Below are positions 37,193 through 49,177 of a stretch of 64,000 nucleotides of DNA, one piece after another (position 1 is the first letter of the stretch; each line of letters opens with the position of its first letter). The position numbers were made by a program, and so were the translations under genes. Source of the stretch: Siphonodentalium dalli (taxonomy: Eukaryota; Mollusca; Scaphopoda; Gadilida; Siphonodentaliidae); assembly GCA_032622095.1 (NCBI GenBank), contig CP136064.1, forward strand, positions 182,636,209-182,700,208. The letters run 5' to 3'. Below the pieces are notes generated by a model, which saw nothing but the letters and a program-made list of their open reading frames with translations, had not been told where the DNA came from and searched no databases.

Positions 37193-39363
37193 CCAGGGCC
37201 CTGTTTCATGAAAGCAACTTATGACATAGTTGGGACTTAAGATGGTCATAAGTTCAAACTTCAGTCATAAGTGCGTTTCACGAACAAGGTCTTAACTTAA
37301 GATGGTCTTAACTTTGGTCTTAACTTTAAGACTGCTGTGAGGTGTCATAAGATAATCTTAAAGTTAAGACCAACGTGATAAGTGGCATATCGATCACACG
37401 TATGGCGGCCTATGTTATTTTGCAAATTACGGAGATAATCTGTACATTGTCTGGGTGGGCAATTCGTCTTCTGGTATACAGGGTCGTGGCTACAGAGTGA
37501 GAGGGGGTATTCGCCTCGAAATGTCCAACTACAACCCCTTAAACAACACCAAATTCTCTTTGGGTTTAAACATTCCAACTGGTACCTCAAACTTTCCAAA
37601 ACCATAGCTTGGAGAGGGCAACCCCCCCCCACCGTATCACCATAGGGTTAGTTTGGTAAAAACAATTCAGAGCACAGGCTTATCACCAGGGACGTGGCGA
37701 ATGGGGTTTGTGTGTTGTCTACCCCCCCCCCCCCCCCCACACACACACTTTGGTCAAAATGTTTAGCAATTGGAAATTTCATGCCTGACAACAACATTAA
37801 TCGTACACTATATATAGGTTTCAATTGTTTGAATTTCTAACTAGTAAAGGAATGTGTTGTTTTAGACAAACAGCAGCAACCGAAAATCACCAACTTTAGG
37901 GGCGTCAGGTTAGAAATTTCGAACTGTTGGAATATTTGAGATACCAATTGGAAAGTTTAAATCCAACGGGTGGGGTGGCCATGGCATTTCGCGAACATGG
38001 AAGTTTGGCCCGCTTCAATTAAGGGGCGGGTGCAGTTGGAAATTGCACGATGTACCCCCCCCCCCACAGAGACCAACTAGCCACCCCGAGCCTCGTCGAA
38101 TGTAGGATATAGTCAATTATCAGCTGTGTATGTGACCTATAGATAATATATATTATAAAATTGTATTACCCACGAATTAAACTTTTGATAAGAATTATGG
38201 CCTAGCTCAAAGCTCACAATCTCCTCTATGTTATTCCATATGTGTGTGGGGAGATGGGGTAAAATGAGATCAATTAATGTATTGATTCTTTCCTCTTTCC
38301 AAATTTCCGTCGGCTGTTTACAAAGCAGATATGTCATATAGGAAATGTAACACAAACGCTCTTTATCAAAATATGTTTTAGAAATAGTGACAATTTTCTA
38401 TAGAGAATATTATTTTTATTGAGTTTATGCCCACGCCCATATGTCGTGATTTTCAAGGCTGTCCAATTTTTTGTCATGTTTTTTTTCAGGGGTGGGATGA
38501 CCGTTGTACAGCATACTGTATATATGATATGCACACCCGTAACGATGACACCCCTTAATACGAGTGTGCTAATGAAAACGTTGTTATATATATATCCATG
38601 GTATGACAACCGCATAAAACATCTGCATAAAAATAATACAAAAGTTACTCTAACAAATATTTTTCATTTCCCTTTGAATCGAAAAAAAAAATGACCTATG
38701 TGTGTCCTGATGACATCGCCGATTTATTTTGATTATTGCTACACGTAGAGAGCGGTGGTCGATAATACACGAGTTATGTCGGCTCACACACAAAAATCGC
38801 CGACTGATCATTGCTCTCAGTGGATTAACTCGGCGTGAATGCATGGTCGCAGTCATGCATCGATCCATATAATTATATTGTCTTATTTCTGACACCGCCA
38901 CTCGTCAGTAAACGCAAAGCTCGTCATTTTAAGAGCCTGCGATGTACTCATGTTCGAATTCACATCGTGGAACTCATACAAGTCTAAGATCCATATGCGA
39001 ATATAAGGCCACTGACTATATACACTAAGATACATGCGCTGATTCGCCCACCCCACCCAGCCGCTATCCAGCATCCCTGTCACACAATAATGTCAACTCG
39101 GACTCGGCTCTTTCTCGATAACCTCTCAATGCCGCACATAAAAATTGCACAAGCCCACATTTTTTTGTTCCGGACTGTAGAAAATTGTCGATAACCAGTC
39201 TAAATGAGCGGGAACTTAACTTACTACTTAAGTAGGACTTAATCTTGTTTTGTGAAACGCGTTCTTGAAACGGAAAAGTTACATCATAAGATCCACCTTA
39301 GATCTTAGATTAAGTCCATCTTAAGATAATCTTATGACCTTGCTTCATGAAACAGGCCCCTGG
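37193..39363. mobile_element. Inverted-repeat element with GGCCCTGTTTCATGAA ends, containing nested repeats
   Basis: GGGCCCTGTTTCATGAAAGC at the left pairs with the right end GCTTCATGAAACAGGCCCC. Subterminal sequence on both sides has repeated CTTAAGATGG and CTTATGA phrases. The interior is heterogeneous and includes a second element at about 37690-38100. It could also be two facing copies of a shorter element. Confidence 0.5.
37690..38100. mobile_element. GACGTGGC-type MITE
   Basis: Starts CAGGGACGTGGCGAATGGGG and ends with C-rich sequence then AACTAGCCACCCCGAGCC. The same start occurs at 4115 ('cagggacgtggctagagg') and a related one near 37482. Repeated phrases such as 'ttccaactg' mark the family. 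Confidence 0.4.
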
Positions 39364-40017
39364 TTCGCAGAATATGTAGCCCCGCCCCTTGGGTTGGAAC
39401 TTTCCAACTGGTACGGTGGTACCTCAAGCTTTGCAACTGTTGTAAATTTCCAAACAGACACCGATATAAAGTTGGCAAAATTCCCACTGATTGCCATTCC
39501 AGCCCAAAAGTAGAAAACTATGCTATTAAATTGTCGGTCTAAAGACAGCAAATTCGCCGCTAACTGCTGATCGGAATATCAGGAATCTATCAATCTTAAC
39601 CTATATGTGGTGTAATATTTCCAACTAATGTTGTGCCAGGCGGGAAGGGGGGGGGGGGAGTGTTGAATGTCTGAAATACAATTGCAGACACGAGGCCTAA
39701 AAAAAAATATCCGACCACCCACCAAACACATACTTGCAAAAAAAATAATATTTGTTTCCTCTGCAAAATATTGTGACCCACCTTTTTCCATATTTGACAC
39801 TTTTTAAAGCCTGTTCACTATTTTATTGAATTAGGAATACCATCCCAGATATATTCCTTGTTTCCAATCCAGTTCCCCTATCTATTATACATGTGATTAA
39901 TATATTTGCCATATCCTACCATACCATTTAGTCTTCACAATTATTTTTGATTATTGATAAAAATTAAATGGCGTGAAACAATGCTATTCCTATCTGCTTC
40001 AATCATATTAAAGATAC

Positions 40018-40530
40018 TGCCGGCGTTGGCGGTGGGTATGCTGTTAAAATATTCAGCTCCGTCAAAATCGCCATAAACAGAAAGAATAGTAAAATATAGA
40101 CAGACCTTGTTCTTATGCCAATAAGAAATATGGCGTAAACAGTATGTTATTGTCAAATGTTATTACCTTTGTTATGTAAACAAAAGCAAAAAACGTTACA
40201 GAACCTAGCTTTTGTTTAGATTCGGATATGGTAAACATAAAGAGCGTTATTTGTTACTGTTTTCCTGATATGAAAATAATAAAGAGCGTTTATATAATTT
40301 GTGTGTGATTAACCAATAGAATTGCGTTATGTTATGTAAACAGATGCAAAACTTATGTAACACGAGCATGTTCTTGTTCACGTACACCATCGTACGTCTT
40401 GACGACAATATACTATTTATGCAGCCAATACGACAAGGATTTGATAGCAAACATTGCCAAACAATATGTAATCGGGGTTCACGATTGGATGGCTGGTGGC
40501 ATCTAATCGCGAGCACGGGTGGCACGTGAT
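40018..40530 (-). mobile_element. TTAA-targeting MITE family J, reverse copy
   Basis: Starts at TTAA with AGATACTGCCGGCGTTGG and contains the two 'aaagagcgtt' motifs, the TATGTAAACA phrase and, near the far end, GATTGGATGGCTGGTGGCAT and GGCACGTG. Reverse complement of the copy that interrupts a LINE at 52.2 kb. The far boundary is less clear than the near one. Confidence 0.7.
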
Positions 40531-40869
40531 GTTCGATTGAATATCAGAATGTAGGGTATCATATAATCCCATATCCCATAATATGTACCCCCCAAACAGC
40601 AAAAACTGCAGTTTTTTTCCACTGACCATTGCCCCCCCCCCCCAGAAAAATCAAATCTACCCCAGTCGGACAACAACTCGGTTTGACCGGAAACCGAAAA
40701 CAACACCGGAGCATACAATTCACGAGAAGGTGCTCGGTAACTTAGTTTAGATTATTATGACTAAAATGGTCATTGTCTACCAGTAGAACGCAGATTTGTA
40801 CCTCGTGATGTCATGACATGTACAAACATGTATATTGGTGATCGCAACGCTTTGAATGCGCTTTAAAAA

Positions 40870-41199
40870 ATGACACCTAGTCATTACCTCGACTTTGAAA
40901 AAGATGCAAATGAGATGAGTGAGATACCAGCATATAACTGTTTTCTGATACCATTGGAGGAGAAATTGTTTAATACATGGGATAGTTCTGCAGTAAAAAT
41001 TTGCCAGATAAGCGATCGCAGGGTAGAATTCTGCATTCGACTGGTAGACACTGACATAGTCGGCATTATTAAGAGGGTTAATGGGGTCAATATCACATGT
41101 AAACCAAGACAGTGGTTATCCAAAATTGTTTTATGTGGATTGTACTACTCATGTATATATGATTTGGATATTAAGGTTAATCCATATTCTATAAAATGA
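40870..41199 (+). CDS. Unrecognised 109-codon ORF
   Basis: Lies between two family J repeats. No domain seen; composition is ordinary and there is no flanking evidence of splicing. It may be chance. Confidence 0.15.
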   Translation: MTPSHYLDFEKDANEMSEIPAYNCFLIPLEEKLFNTWDSSAVKICQISDRRVEFCIRLVDTDIVGIIKRVNGVNITCKPRQWLSKIVLCGLYYSCIYDLDIKVNPYSIK

Positions 41200-41589
41200 G
41201 AGAAAATTGAAGTTGTGAGTCTGAAAATACATATTTGGAAAAAATTACATGCAAATTTTTTCCGACACCCCCCCCCCCCCTAAATGAATTAGGAATTTTT
41301 TTACGTGTAAATTTTTTACGCCTAGGTACCCCCCCCAACCCCCGGTACGTTGTGTCCCGCAGTTTTTTCCGGCCCCCTGGAAATAGCGGAATAAAAAATG
41401 CAGCGAAATAGAGCGAAATATATAAATAGGAAATTAGTTTTATTAACTAAATAACGGAGATATTTGAAGAAATGTTTTTGACGAAATAACGGAAATATTT
41501 GAAGAAGTGTTTTAAAGAGCGTAACCCAAACCTGGCCAAACCCACCCGCCCATCCTATAGAAGAATTTTACTTATATTTCACCAGAGTT

Positions 41590-41918
41590 TATCTATTGTG
41601 GTGTTGCAATTTCTCATACAAATCGCCGTTATTTCGTAAAGGTACATTCTTTATAGAGTTATTACCCTTCAGATTAAATATGATAGTCAAACGAAATCAC
41701 GCGTGCCTCCCGTGGTCGCGATTGTATGCCAATAGCCATCATATCGTGAACACCGATATGTTATCTTTTGGTAGTCAAGCGTGTGCGTATTAGGTGCATT
41801 TATGCTCTGATTATGTTTGGCATATGAGTAAAACTATATATATTTTAATATTCCTTCTGTTGATGGTGATTTGAACAAATATGAATATTTCGGCAACGAA
41901 CGCCGCCCGTGCCTTTAA
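41590..41918 (+). mobile_element. TTAA-targeting MITE family J, partial direct copy
   Basis: Shares CGATTGTATGCCAATAGCCA, the TATTTTAATATTCCTTCTGT region and the end CCCGTGCCTTTAA with the family. It ends at a TTAA (41915-41918), which is also the start of the next MITE, so the two share one target site. Confidence 0.6.
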
Positions 41919-42294
41919 AGGTACTCAATCCGATCAGACGCTCCTAAATTACTACTTCTTTGGCTTCGGGGCTAAACAAATATTTGATTCGATTCGATGA
42001 ACACACCCGTCAAAGCTCAGAGTGATCAGATATCGATTTTTGAAGTTTGTTATTTCTATTGTTTGTAATAATACACTTGATTTTAGAGTTATCCATCTTC
42101 ATCCGCATCTTCGTCCGTTTGACCACGTGCCTCTGGGCCACAAACAATAGAAATAACAAATTTTAAAAATCAATATCTGATCACTCTGAGCTTAGATGGG
42201 TAGCCTATGTCCCTCGGCTCGAATCAAATAGTTTTTACCCCTGAAGCCAAATAAATAGTAATTTAGGAGCATCTGATCGGATTGAGTACCTTTA
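41915..42294. mobile_element. TTAA-ended MITE family E, copy 4
   Basis: TTAAAGGTACTCAATCCGATC to GATCGGATTGAGTACCTTTA. The most symmetrical copy: CTCCTAAATTACTACTTCTT pairs with AATAGTAATTTAGGAGC. Confidence 0.78.
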
Positions 42295-42894
42295 CACTTT
42301 AGAATCGGTATAGAATGACAATTATTGTAAGTCTGGAGATGTTGTCCTAAACTCCATTCAAATGCCGAAATAAGTAGAATGGTCTTGTCCTATGATGTCT
42401 GTCTAATATATTTAACTCATTCGGGTCGGTAAAATAGTCAATAATGTATTATAAAGACTTAAAAAAATATATTTGGTGGGAATTATATAATTTACCGTTA
42501 TCACAGTGTAGTACACAAACGGAGTAATTCAAGCATGTACAGTCTTTTTTGTTTCGGGAGTTTTGTATTCGGTTTTATAGACAAACGCACTTTATCAAGT
42601 GATTTAGCAAACACAAACTTGACAATTTCGAGTTATATCTACCAGAATGCCCGAATTTGAACAGGTATTGGAACATCGGGCCATATATAGACCCCCCCCT
42701 ACATAGATTAGAGCTAAATGTGTTCAAAATGCTATATGATGTAGATACGATAATATATAAGGTTGGTAGAGGACAAACGTGAGTATATTTCAGTGGAGGA
42801 AAAACATTCCATTACTAATTGTTTCCGACCCCGAAATACCCACCATTGCACCCGCCTTGTGTCCAGGGGGTCGTGACAAAATTTGCAGACATAG

Positions 42895-43420
42895 CGGGGG
42901 GGGGGGGGGGGGGGGGGGTCGGAAATAAATTTCAGGCACGTATGGCATTTTTTCCCTTTCGATCATTTTTTGTACCCACCCCCACCGCTAATTTTTTTCC
43001 GTATTCGGCGTTTTTTTCCGACCATTTTTTGACACCCACCCCCCTTTTAGCACTAAAACAGAGATTTGCGGGGGGAATATATGAACTTCTGTGCATACTA
43101 TTTATCATGGATGTTAACATGGACATGTAAATAGGAATGAGTCATTTTGAGGTCATTCGCCCAAAAAAACATGGCTGCCAGCGGCCATCTTGGATTTCAA
43201 AATTTGCAACAAAATACAACGCGATAACTGCCTGCAGTCAGTTTACCAGTTAGAATTACATTATTTCTCTCATTCAAAGTGGTTTTGAAGCCCAACTCAT
43301 TGCCAAAACACTAAAAAACAAGCAGGAATTTTTTTGCTTGTTGGTGGCTTTGACCACCCACCCACCCCGGCATACGTGCCGGAAATATTTTTTTCACCCC
43401 CCCCCCCCCCCCCCACCCTG
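42895..43420. mobile_element. C-tract-ended transposon family D, short copy 3 (526 bp)
   Basis: C plus about 22 G then TCGG at the left, C-tract plus ACCCTG at the right; flanks GACATAG (42888-42894) and GACAGAG (43421-43427) match at 6 of 7. Interior is nearly the same as in the copy at 24.4 kb. Confidence 0.82.
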
Positions 43421-43427
43421 GACAGAG

Positions 43428-44528
43428 TTGAAAAAATAATTTCCGCTACCTGACTCTTTCTAGCATATGCCAACATTATACAACCCAAACAGTTGAATGG
43501 TAGTAGCATACAGGTAATCGAAAGCAAAATCGTAAAAAAAAAAAAATACAGTTCCCATAGGTATACCCAGCCAATTTTTTTTCGAACATTGAAATACTTC
43601 TGAGTGAATTTAGAAAGATATGCATTATGTATAGGGATTTCATCATAGGCCTATAACATTCACCTCACACCTCTAATGGTGCATGTGCACATGCAATGTT
43701 CAAGTTTATTGGAAAATGCATTCCATGTGGCATCCTAATGGACTGGGCAGTATGTCAGTGATTGCTTGATTGCTTATGTGTGGACTACCATAATATACAA
43801 AATAAATTGGTTTTGGTATCCACTGACTGGTGTAAAGGGCTCAGATGGTATAAATTATATTTGCAAATATTTGATGTACATTTTGTAACTCAAAATGGGT
43901 TTATGTTTTATATGTGTAGCCATGTATAGGGCTGCTGGTACATGCTTATTGACTTGAATATTGGTTAGCATAAGTACAGACACAGAATAATATCTTGATA
44001 GCCACTGCCTGGAGTACATGTAATGGTATTGAGAGTGGAACATGGGCACTATAATATCATTAAAAACCTGTGCCTTTGAAATGAAATGATATGATATGCA
44101 TTGTTGCTTGAAGTAGGTTAAAAAATCAGCCAACTCAATAGCTGCATAGCTGGGCTGCATGTACCGGTATAATATAATCATGAGCGTCCAACCTGATGCA
44201 CTACTATGGGCATATCATACTCAGAAATGATGCAACATGTAATAACAGAACAAGAGTGCTCTTCTTTCAGCGTTGACCATTGACTCAATGTTGTTATTTA
44301 TGGTTTGTGTCCAGCAGATATGTGTAATATTAGGGAGAAGGGATACACACGGTAATGCGATTGCAGAAAACACAGTACCTGTCGCGTATATATATGTGGC
44401 CTTGGTGGATATGACCAAATATTATTTCCAGGTATAAAGAAGTCTCTGTCACAGAGTATGTAGGCAATTTTGGTTAAGTTCAGATTTTTTGAAGATAGCA
44501 TATGGTACTCTTTTGTATTTTGATAAAT
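43428..44528. other. No gene recognised
   Basis: AT-rich sequence. The 108-codon reverse ORF at 43855-44181 has no family resemblance and no splice context. Nothing supported. Confidence 0.35.
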
Positions 44529-44815
44529 TGTAACGACTTCCAACAACTAACAACGTTATAACTAGTTGTGGAAGTCGTTATAAGAGTGGTTTGAAGTCGA
44601 CAAAGTCGTTATATATATGGACATACAAGTCGTTATAACGAGTTGTTGGAAGTCGACAAAGTCGTTATATATATATGGACATACAAGTCGTTATAACGAG
44701 TTGTTGGAAGTCGCTATAACGGGTTGTAAGTCGTTATAACGAGTTGTTGAAAGTCGTTATAACGAGTTGTGTATTTTATATTTTGGGGTGCGGATGGACC
44801 TAATGCGCTTTCGTA
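44529..44815. mobile_element. Palindromic-array MITE (GTCGTTATAACGAC type), copy 2
   Basis: Iterations of AAGTCGTTATAACGAGTTGT, including two 70-bp near-identical units with GTCGACAAAGTCGTTATATA. Ends in GGTGCGGATGGACCTAATGC, the mirror of the start of the copy at 27.1 kb. Confidence 0.75.
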
Positions 44816-45754
44816 CATTGAGATGTCTGTTTGTTCATTCTTTTTATTTTTGAAGAAAAAAGTCCATTTAGTAAAGAAAGGGATAATTTGATGTTTGAAT
44901 ATTATATGTCACGTTATACAGCATTTCTTATGGTATAGGGGCATATTCTATATCCAATCAGGATGTTAATGTCGATCCTGTCGATACTATGCGGGTTCTC
45001 TATATGGGTAAAACAAATAACTCGCACGCCATATATCACGGGAAGGGATATGTATTCCTGTTATAGTATGTATACCGAACTCGTTGCCACCATTAAGACA
45101 GCACGTTCGACTCTGTGCACCTCTACATAGATCCAGTTGATTTCTATTTATCATTTATGCCTCTTTAACTGTGAGTACCATGCACATTACCAAGAATGGT
45201 CAACTAGTTAGCCTATAATGCAAAACTGTGGGTGGATGAATTATATTAGCTATGCTGTTGATGGCGAACCCCAGGAAATGGGACAGATTTGGGATCCACG
45301 CAAATGGAGGATAACCTTTTTCATGTATTTTGGTTTCTTATATCGGATGCCAATACATTATACGTGCAGTATAGTGATTTGCCTGCGAAAATAACCGTTT
45401 GCACGGTCTTTTTATCATCGATAAAGCTGACGCCGCGATTTGATCTAGTAGTTGAAAGACGATAACCCAAAATATACAAATCCCACAATAATATAGGACA
45501 TATATATGTCCAGCCGGATAGAAAATTCAACTACAACCTCGGGAAATATTGAAACATTCGACCCACCACAGGACAATATACATGTAGTTATCTGTGAATT
45601 AGTATTGGTTCATCGAGGCAGATATGACCCCCAATTCATTTCATCACAATCTTGCATTGACGAAGAGATATAACATAATAATTTATCATATACAGCAAAT
45701 AGCTTGAAGTTATCCGTCCGATTAAATAAATCAAAAAATTTAAAGTTTCTTATA
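44816..45754. other. No gene recognised
   Basis: No supported feature; the small ORFs on both strands show no family match. Confidence 0.35.
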
Positions 45755-46499
45755 TAGAGGATCTACAACGAGTCCCCAGTTTATAGCGATATTTACAAAA
45801 CGATTCAAGTAAATTAGGTCTGGGCCGAGCCTTTGGCGAGGTCCAGAACTAATTTACTGGACGAGTTTTGTAAATTCCGCTATAAACTGGGGGGACGAGT
45901 TGTAGATTATATTTATTACATGATCCCAAACCTCGACAGAACATATTTAAATCAACAAATGGGACGCGAAACTAACATCGGCTGCTATAAGGCATGCGAT
46001 GACGTTTCACGTAACTGGTTGTTTGTCCGCGTAAAGAAATAGTCCCAGATAAATACAGACTCTTTGGCGTATTTAATGGCGTATATTTAATGACATAACT
46101 TTTCAAACTCTTCATTCATTATAGCTTGTTGGAAAAATGAATGAAGAGTTTGAAAAGTTAGATAATTAAATATACGCCATTAAATGCTGCCAAAGAGTCT
46201 TTATTTATCTGGGACTATTTACGCGGGCAAACAACGAATAATTACGTGAAACGTCATCGCATGCCTTATAGAAGCCGATGTTAGTTTCGCGTCCCATTTG
46301 TTGATTTAAGTATGTTTTGTCGATGTTTTAGATCATGTAATAAATATAATCTACAACTCGTCCCCAGTTTATAGCGAAAATTACAAAACTCGTCCAGTAA
46401 ATTAGGTCTGGACCTCGCCAAAGGCTCGGCCCAGACATAATTTACTGGACTCGTTTTGTAAATTCCGCTATAAACTGGGGACGAGTTGTAGATCCTCTA
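45755..46499. mobile_element. 745-bp nested palindrome (foldback element)
   Basis: Arms of about 365 bp mirror each other around GCTTGTTGG at 46125. The tips TAGAGGATCTACAAC and GTTGTAGATCCTCTA are symmetrical. Each arm ends in its own about 140-bp palindrome: CCCCAGTTTATAGC, GTAAATTAGGTCTGGGCC and back. It is thus a hairpin made of hairpins. No transposase. Confidence 0.85.
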
Positions 46500-48771
46500 C
46501 ATAATATTTAGATACTATAGTACGAATACAATAGCATGTACTTATGAACTTATTAAAATGTGTTCTCCACAACATTTGGAAGCAAACACTCTAGTGGGGA
46601 AGGATTATACAGCAAAACTTGTCTGATCTACAAACTATTTCAGACATATCTGAATTAGATATAGATCGAGGGGGGACATTTTGCCAAAAAATGTCCTCTA
46701 TTATGCTTTCAAAATCAGAGATACTTCTCATTTGATGGACTCGAAGGACACATTAACTGCTTTCGCTAACCCATTAAAACAAATTAGATAATAGGATTTA
46801 ACCACAGAAAAATAAACTGATAAGTGCGTTGCATTGAGCAATCTAAGGGTGGATACACACATGCATGTAATCTCTGTAAATATCGTGTATTTGGCGTTTT
46901 ACATGGATCATACACACCGTGTAATATGTGTCCGCTGACACCCCAATCATTGCGACTGTGTTTGACCACAGTGAGTTAAACTCTGAACCGCTGAAGAGCC
47001 GTTGACTGGGACAAATTCGTCAGGCCGCTTAAAATAATTATTCGCGCGATAACTCAAATGGTCGACATTCTGTTTAAATCATTGTTAGTCTTCTATTGAT
47101 TTTGATACCAGTGATGGCCTTTTCACCAACGCAGGGGGTTATGCCCCCAACATGCACGGGGAGCTATGTTATCCCAGAAGCTACCGAATTCACCATTGCA
47201 TATTTCCTCGACGGGGGTGTGCATGCAGCACCCTGAGTCCTGACACCCTGCTTTATAAATATCGTAGTCATGTATGCGTGTCTGTTTTCTACGAGTGATT
47301 AATCTAATATGCAGCAATTTATGCTGTTCATATAATTATGAACATATTATACAGCTTTAAATTTGAATGCATGGTGTTGCTGTTTGTCTTCATTCGGCGA
47401 AAGGGTTGCCTAGCTACGAGTTCCCAACTACGTCACCTTTCCTCTCTTGTGTTATACAGGTGTACATGTATACGCAAAATTTACAACTATGGAATATTTA
47501 AGTAAAACATTACATTGTAATTCTTGCCCAGATAATCCCGGCTGATACATTAAATTAACTCCCTTAGTTATTGGAAGCTTTCGAGAACCAGCCCCTCCCC
47601 CAATCATGGATTATGGTCGAAAATGTTATAATTCAAGCTTGTTCAACCTTTGGCTTGAGAAACATATATATAAATAGGGGGGTGTCACTCTTTTTAATTT
47701 CAACGCTGTACCTGCATTATTTGTTGGCGCTATAATGAATATTTGCAATCCCAATTGAATTAATGTTATCACATGAGCTCGCTCTCAAATTATCAGAGAA
47801 ATCTTAACAAGCCGGTATCATCCTATATAAAAGAATTCTGCATATTTTATTTTTGTTTTGGATGACCCTGTTTCCATGAAATGACAGAAACAAATCAAGT
47901 ATAAAATCGACCGCTCCAATCCACTTTTCGAAATGAATTATTTCGGCATCGATGAAAGAAGACATGTTTATGACTGGCCTGAAATTTCTTGATGGCAGTT
48001 TGTTTGATAATGGCTTATAACTACTCACTGGTGAAATTGACCTCTCGCGCGCAGGTGATTAATTTTGTCAATTATTGGTGTGGCCATGTAAAATACATGT
48101 ATTTTACATACAGACATTACATGCATGTGTGTATCCACCCTAAGTGATATTATGCCCATTTAATTTTCGTGTCACTGATATTTTGTTATACTCGCTTGAT
48201 ATTCGGTTTTAATAATAGCAATCTATGACATAAAATATGATTAAAATAAAATTCATCACCATTAAAATTTTGAAAAGTCTGTGTCTCAGAAGGTTCCAAT
48301 AGAGTAATAGAAAATAGCTGAAATTATAGAAATATTTCCCCCGTCTCGCTCCCAGAATGCAACATAATTCAAAATAAAATATAGAGTTATCCCCCTTCCA
48401 TTGAAAATAATACACTTTGCAGTACAATCCAGATGAAACTTAAGCACAAAAACACGTCTGTACCTAAACAAAAACAACATATTCACAGTTTAATGCACCG
48501 GATAAGTTGACAATACACTGTTTTGGAGCTTCCTCTTTCAAATGGTATATATTATGGCAATACATTTTATATAATGTGATCTGGGGGTTCGAAAAATAAG
48601 TGGGCCTTTAAATCTGCACATTATTGCTCAACATTTTGAAATGATAATTTTACCAATGTAACCATTATTCGATATTATTAATTGGTAGGTTCTATTTAGA
48701 ATTGCGAAATAATGTGATTTGCATGATTCATTGACATAGATTGCTTTGACATATCTAGAAAGTAACACCGA
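46500..48771. other. No gene recognised
   Basis: AT-rich sequence; all ORFs are below 80 codons and unrecognised. A C-rich phrase near 47110-47190 is unexplained. Nothing else supported. Confidence 0.35.
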
Positions 48772-49177
48772 TGGGGTCATTGTCACAAGGCTCCAGTCAC
48801 TTTCGTAGCCAGCTTTTTAAATCGATCACAAATGTAGCCAGCTTTTCACCGGCGATCACATTCGTAGCCAGCTTTTCTAATTACATGCTTTTTATGGCGC
48901 GAAATATGACGTCATCGCGTTCGTGACTAACATGTCCATACCATGCTCCAAAACTTACTTCATTTATCAACTTATATGTCAAATATCAAATTAAAATGCA
49001 TGTTGTTTTTCATCCATCCACTCAGAAATATGAGATTGACCTAGTCGTGTTAACCGAGGCTGCGTGAATATGAAAAGCTGGCTACACATGTGATCGCCAG
49101 AGAAGAGCTGGCTACATTTGTGATCGATTAAAAAAGCTGACTACGAATGTGATCGATGCATAGTGACAATGACCCCA
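48772..49177. mobile_element. 406-bp MITE with six subterminal GTAGCCAGC motifs
   Basis: Tips TGGGGTCATTGTCAC and GTGACAATGACCCCA. Three direct copies of CATTCGTAGCCAGCTTTT with intervening GATCACA lie at 48803-48880, and three inverted copies at 49073-49160. The middle is unique AT-rich sequence. Flanking duplication not resolved. Confidence 0.8.

Noticed and set aside
43855-44181. 108-codon reverse ORF
   Set aside because: No domain, no splice context, ordinary AT-rich composition.
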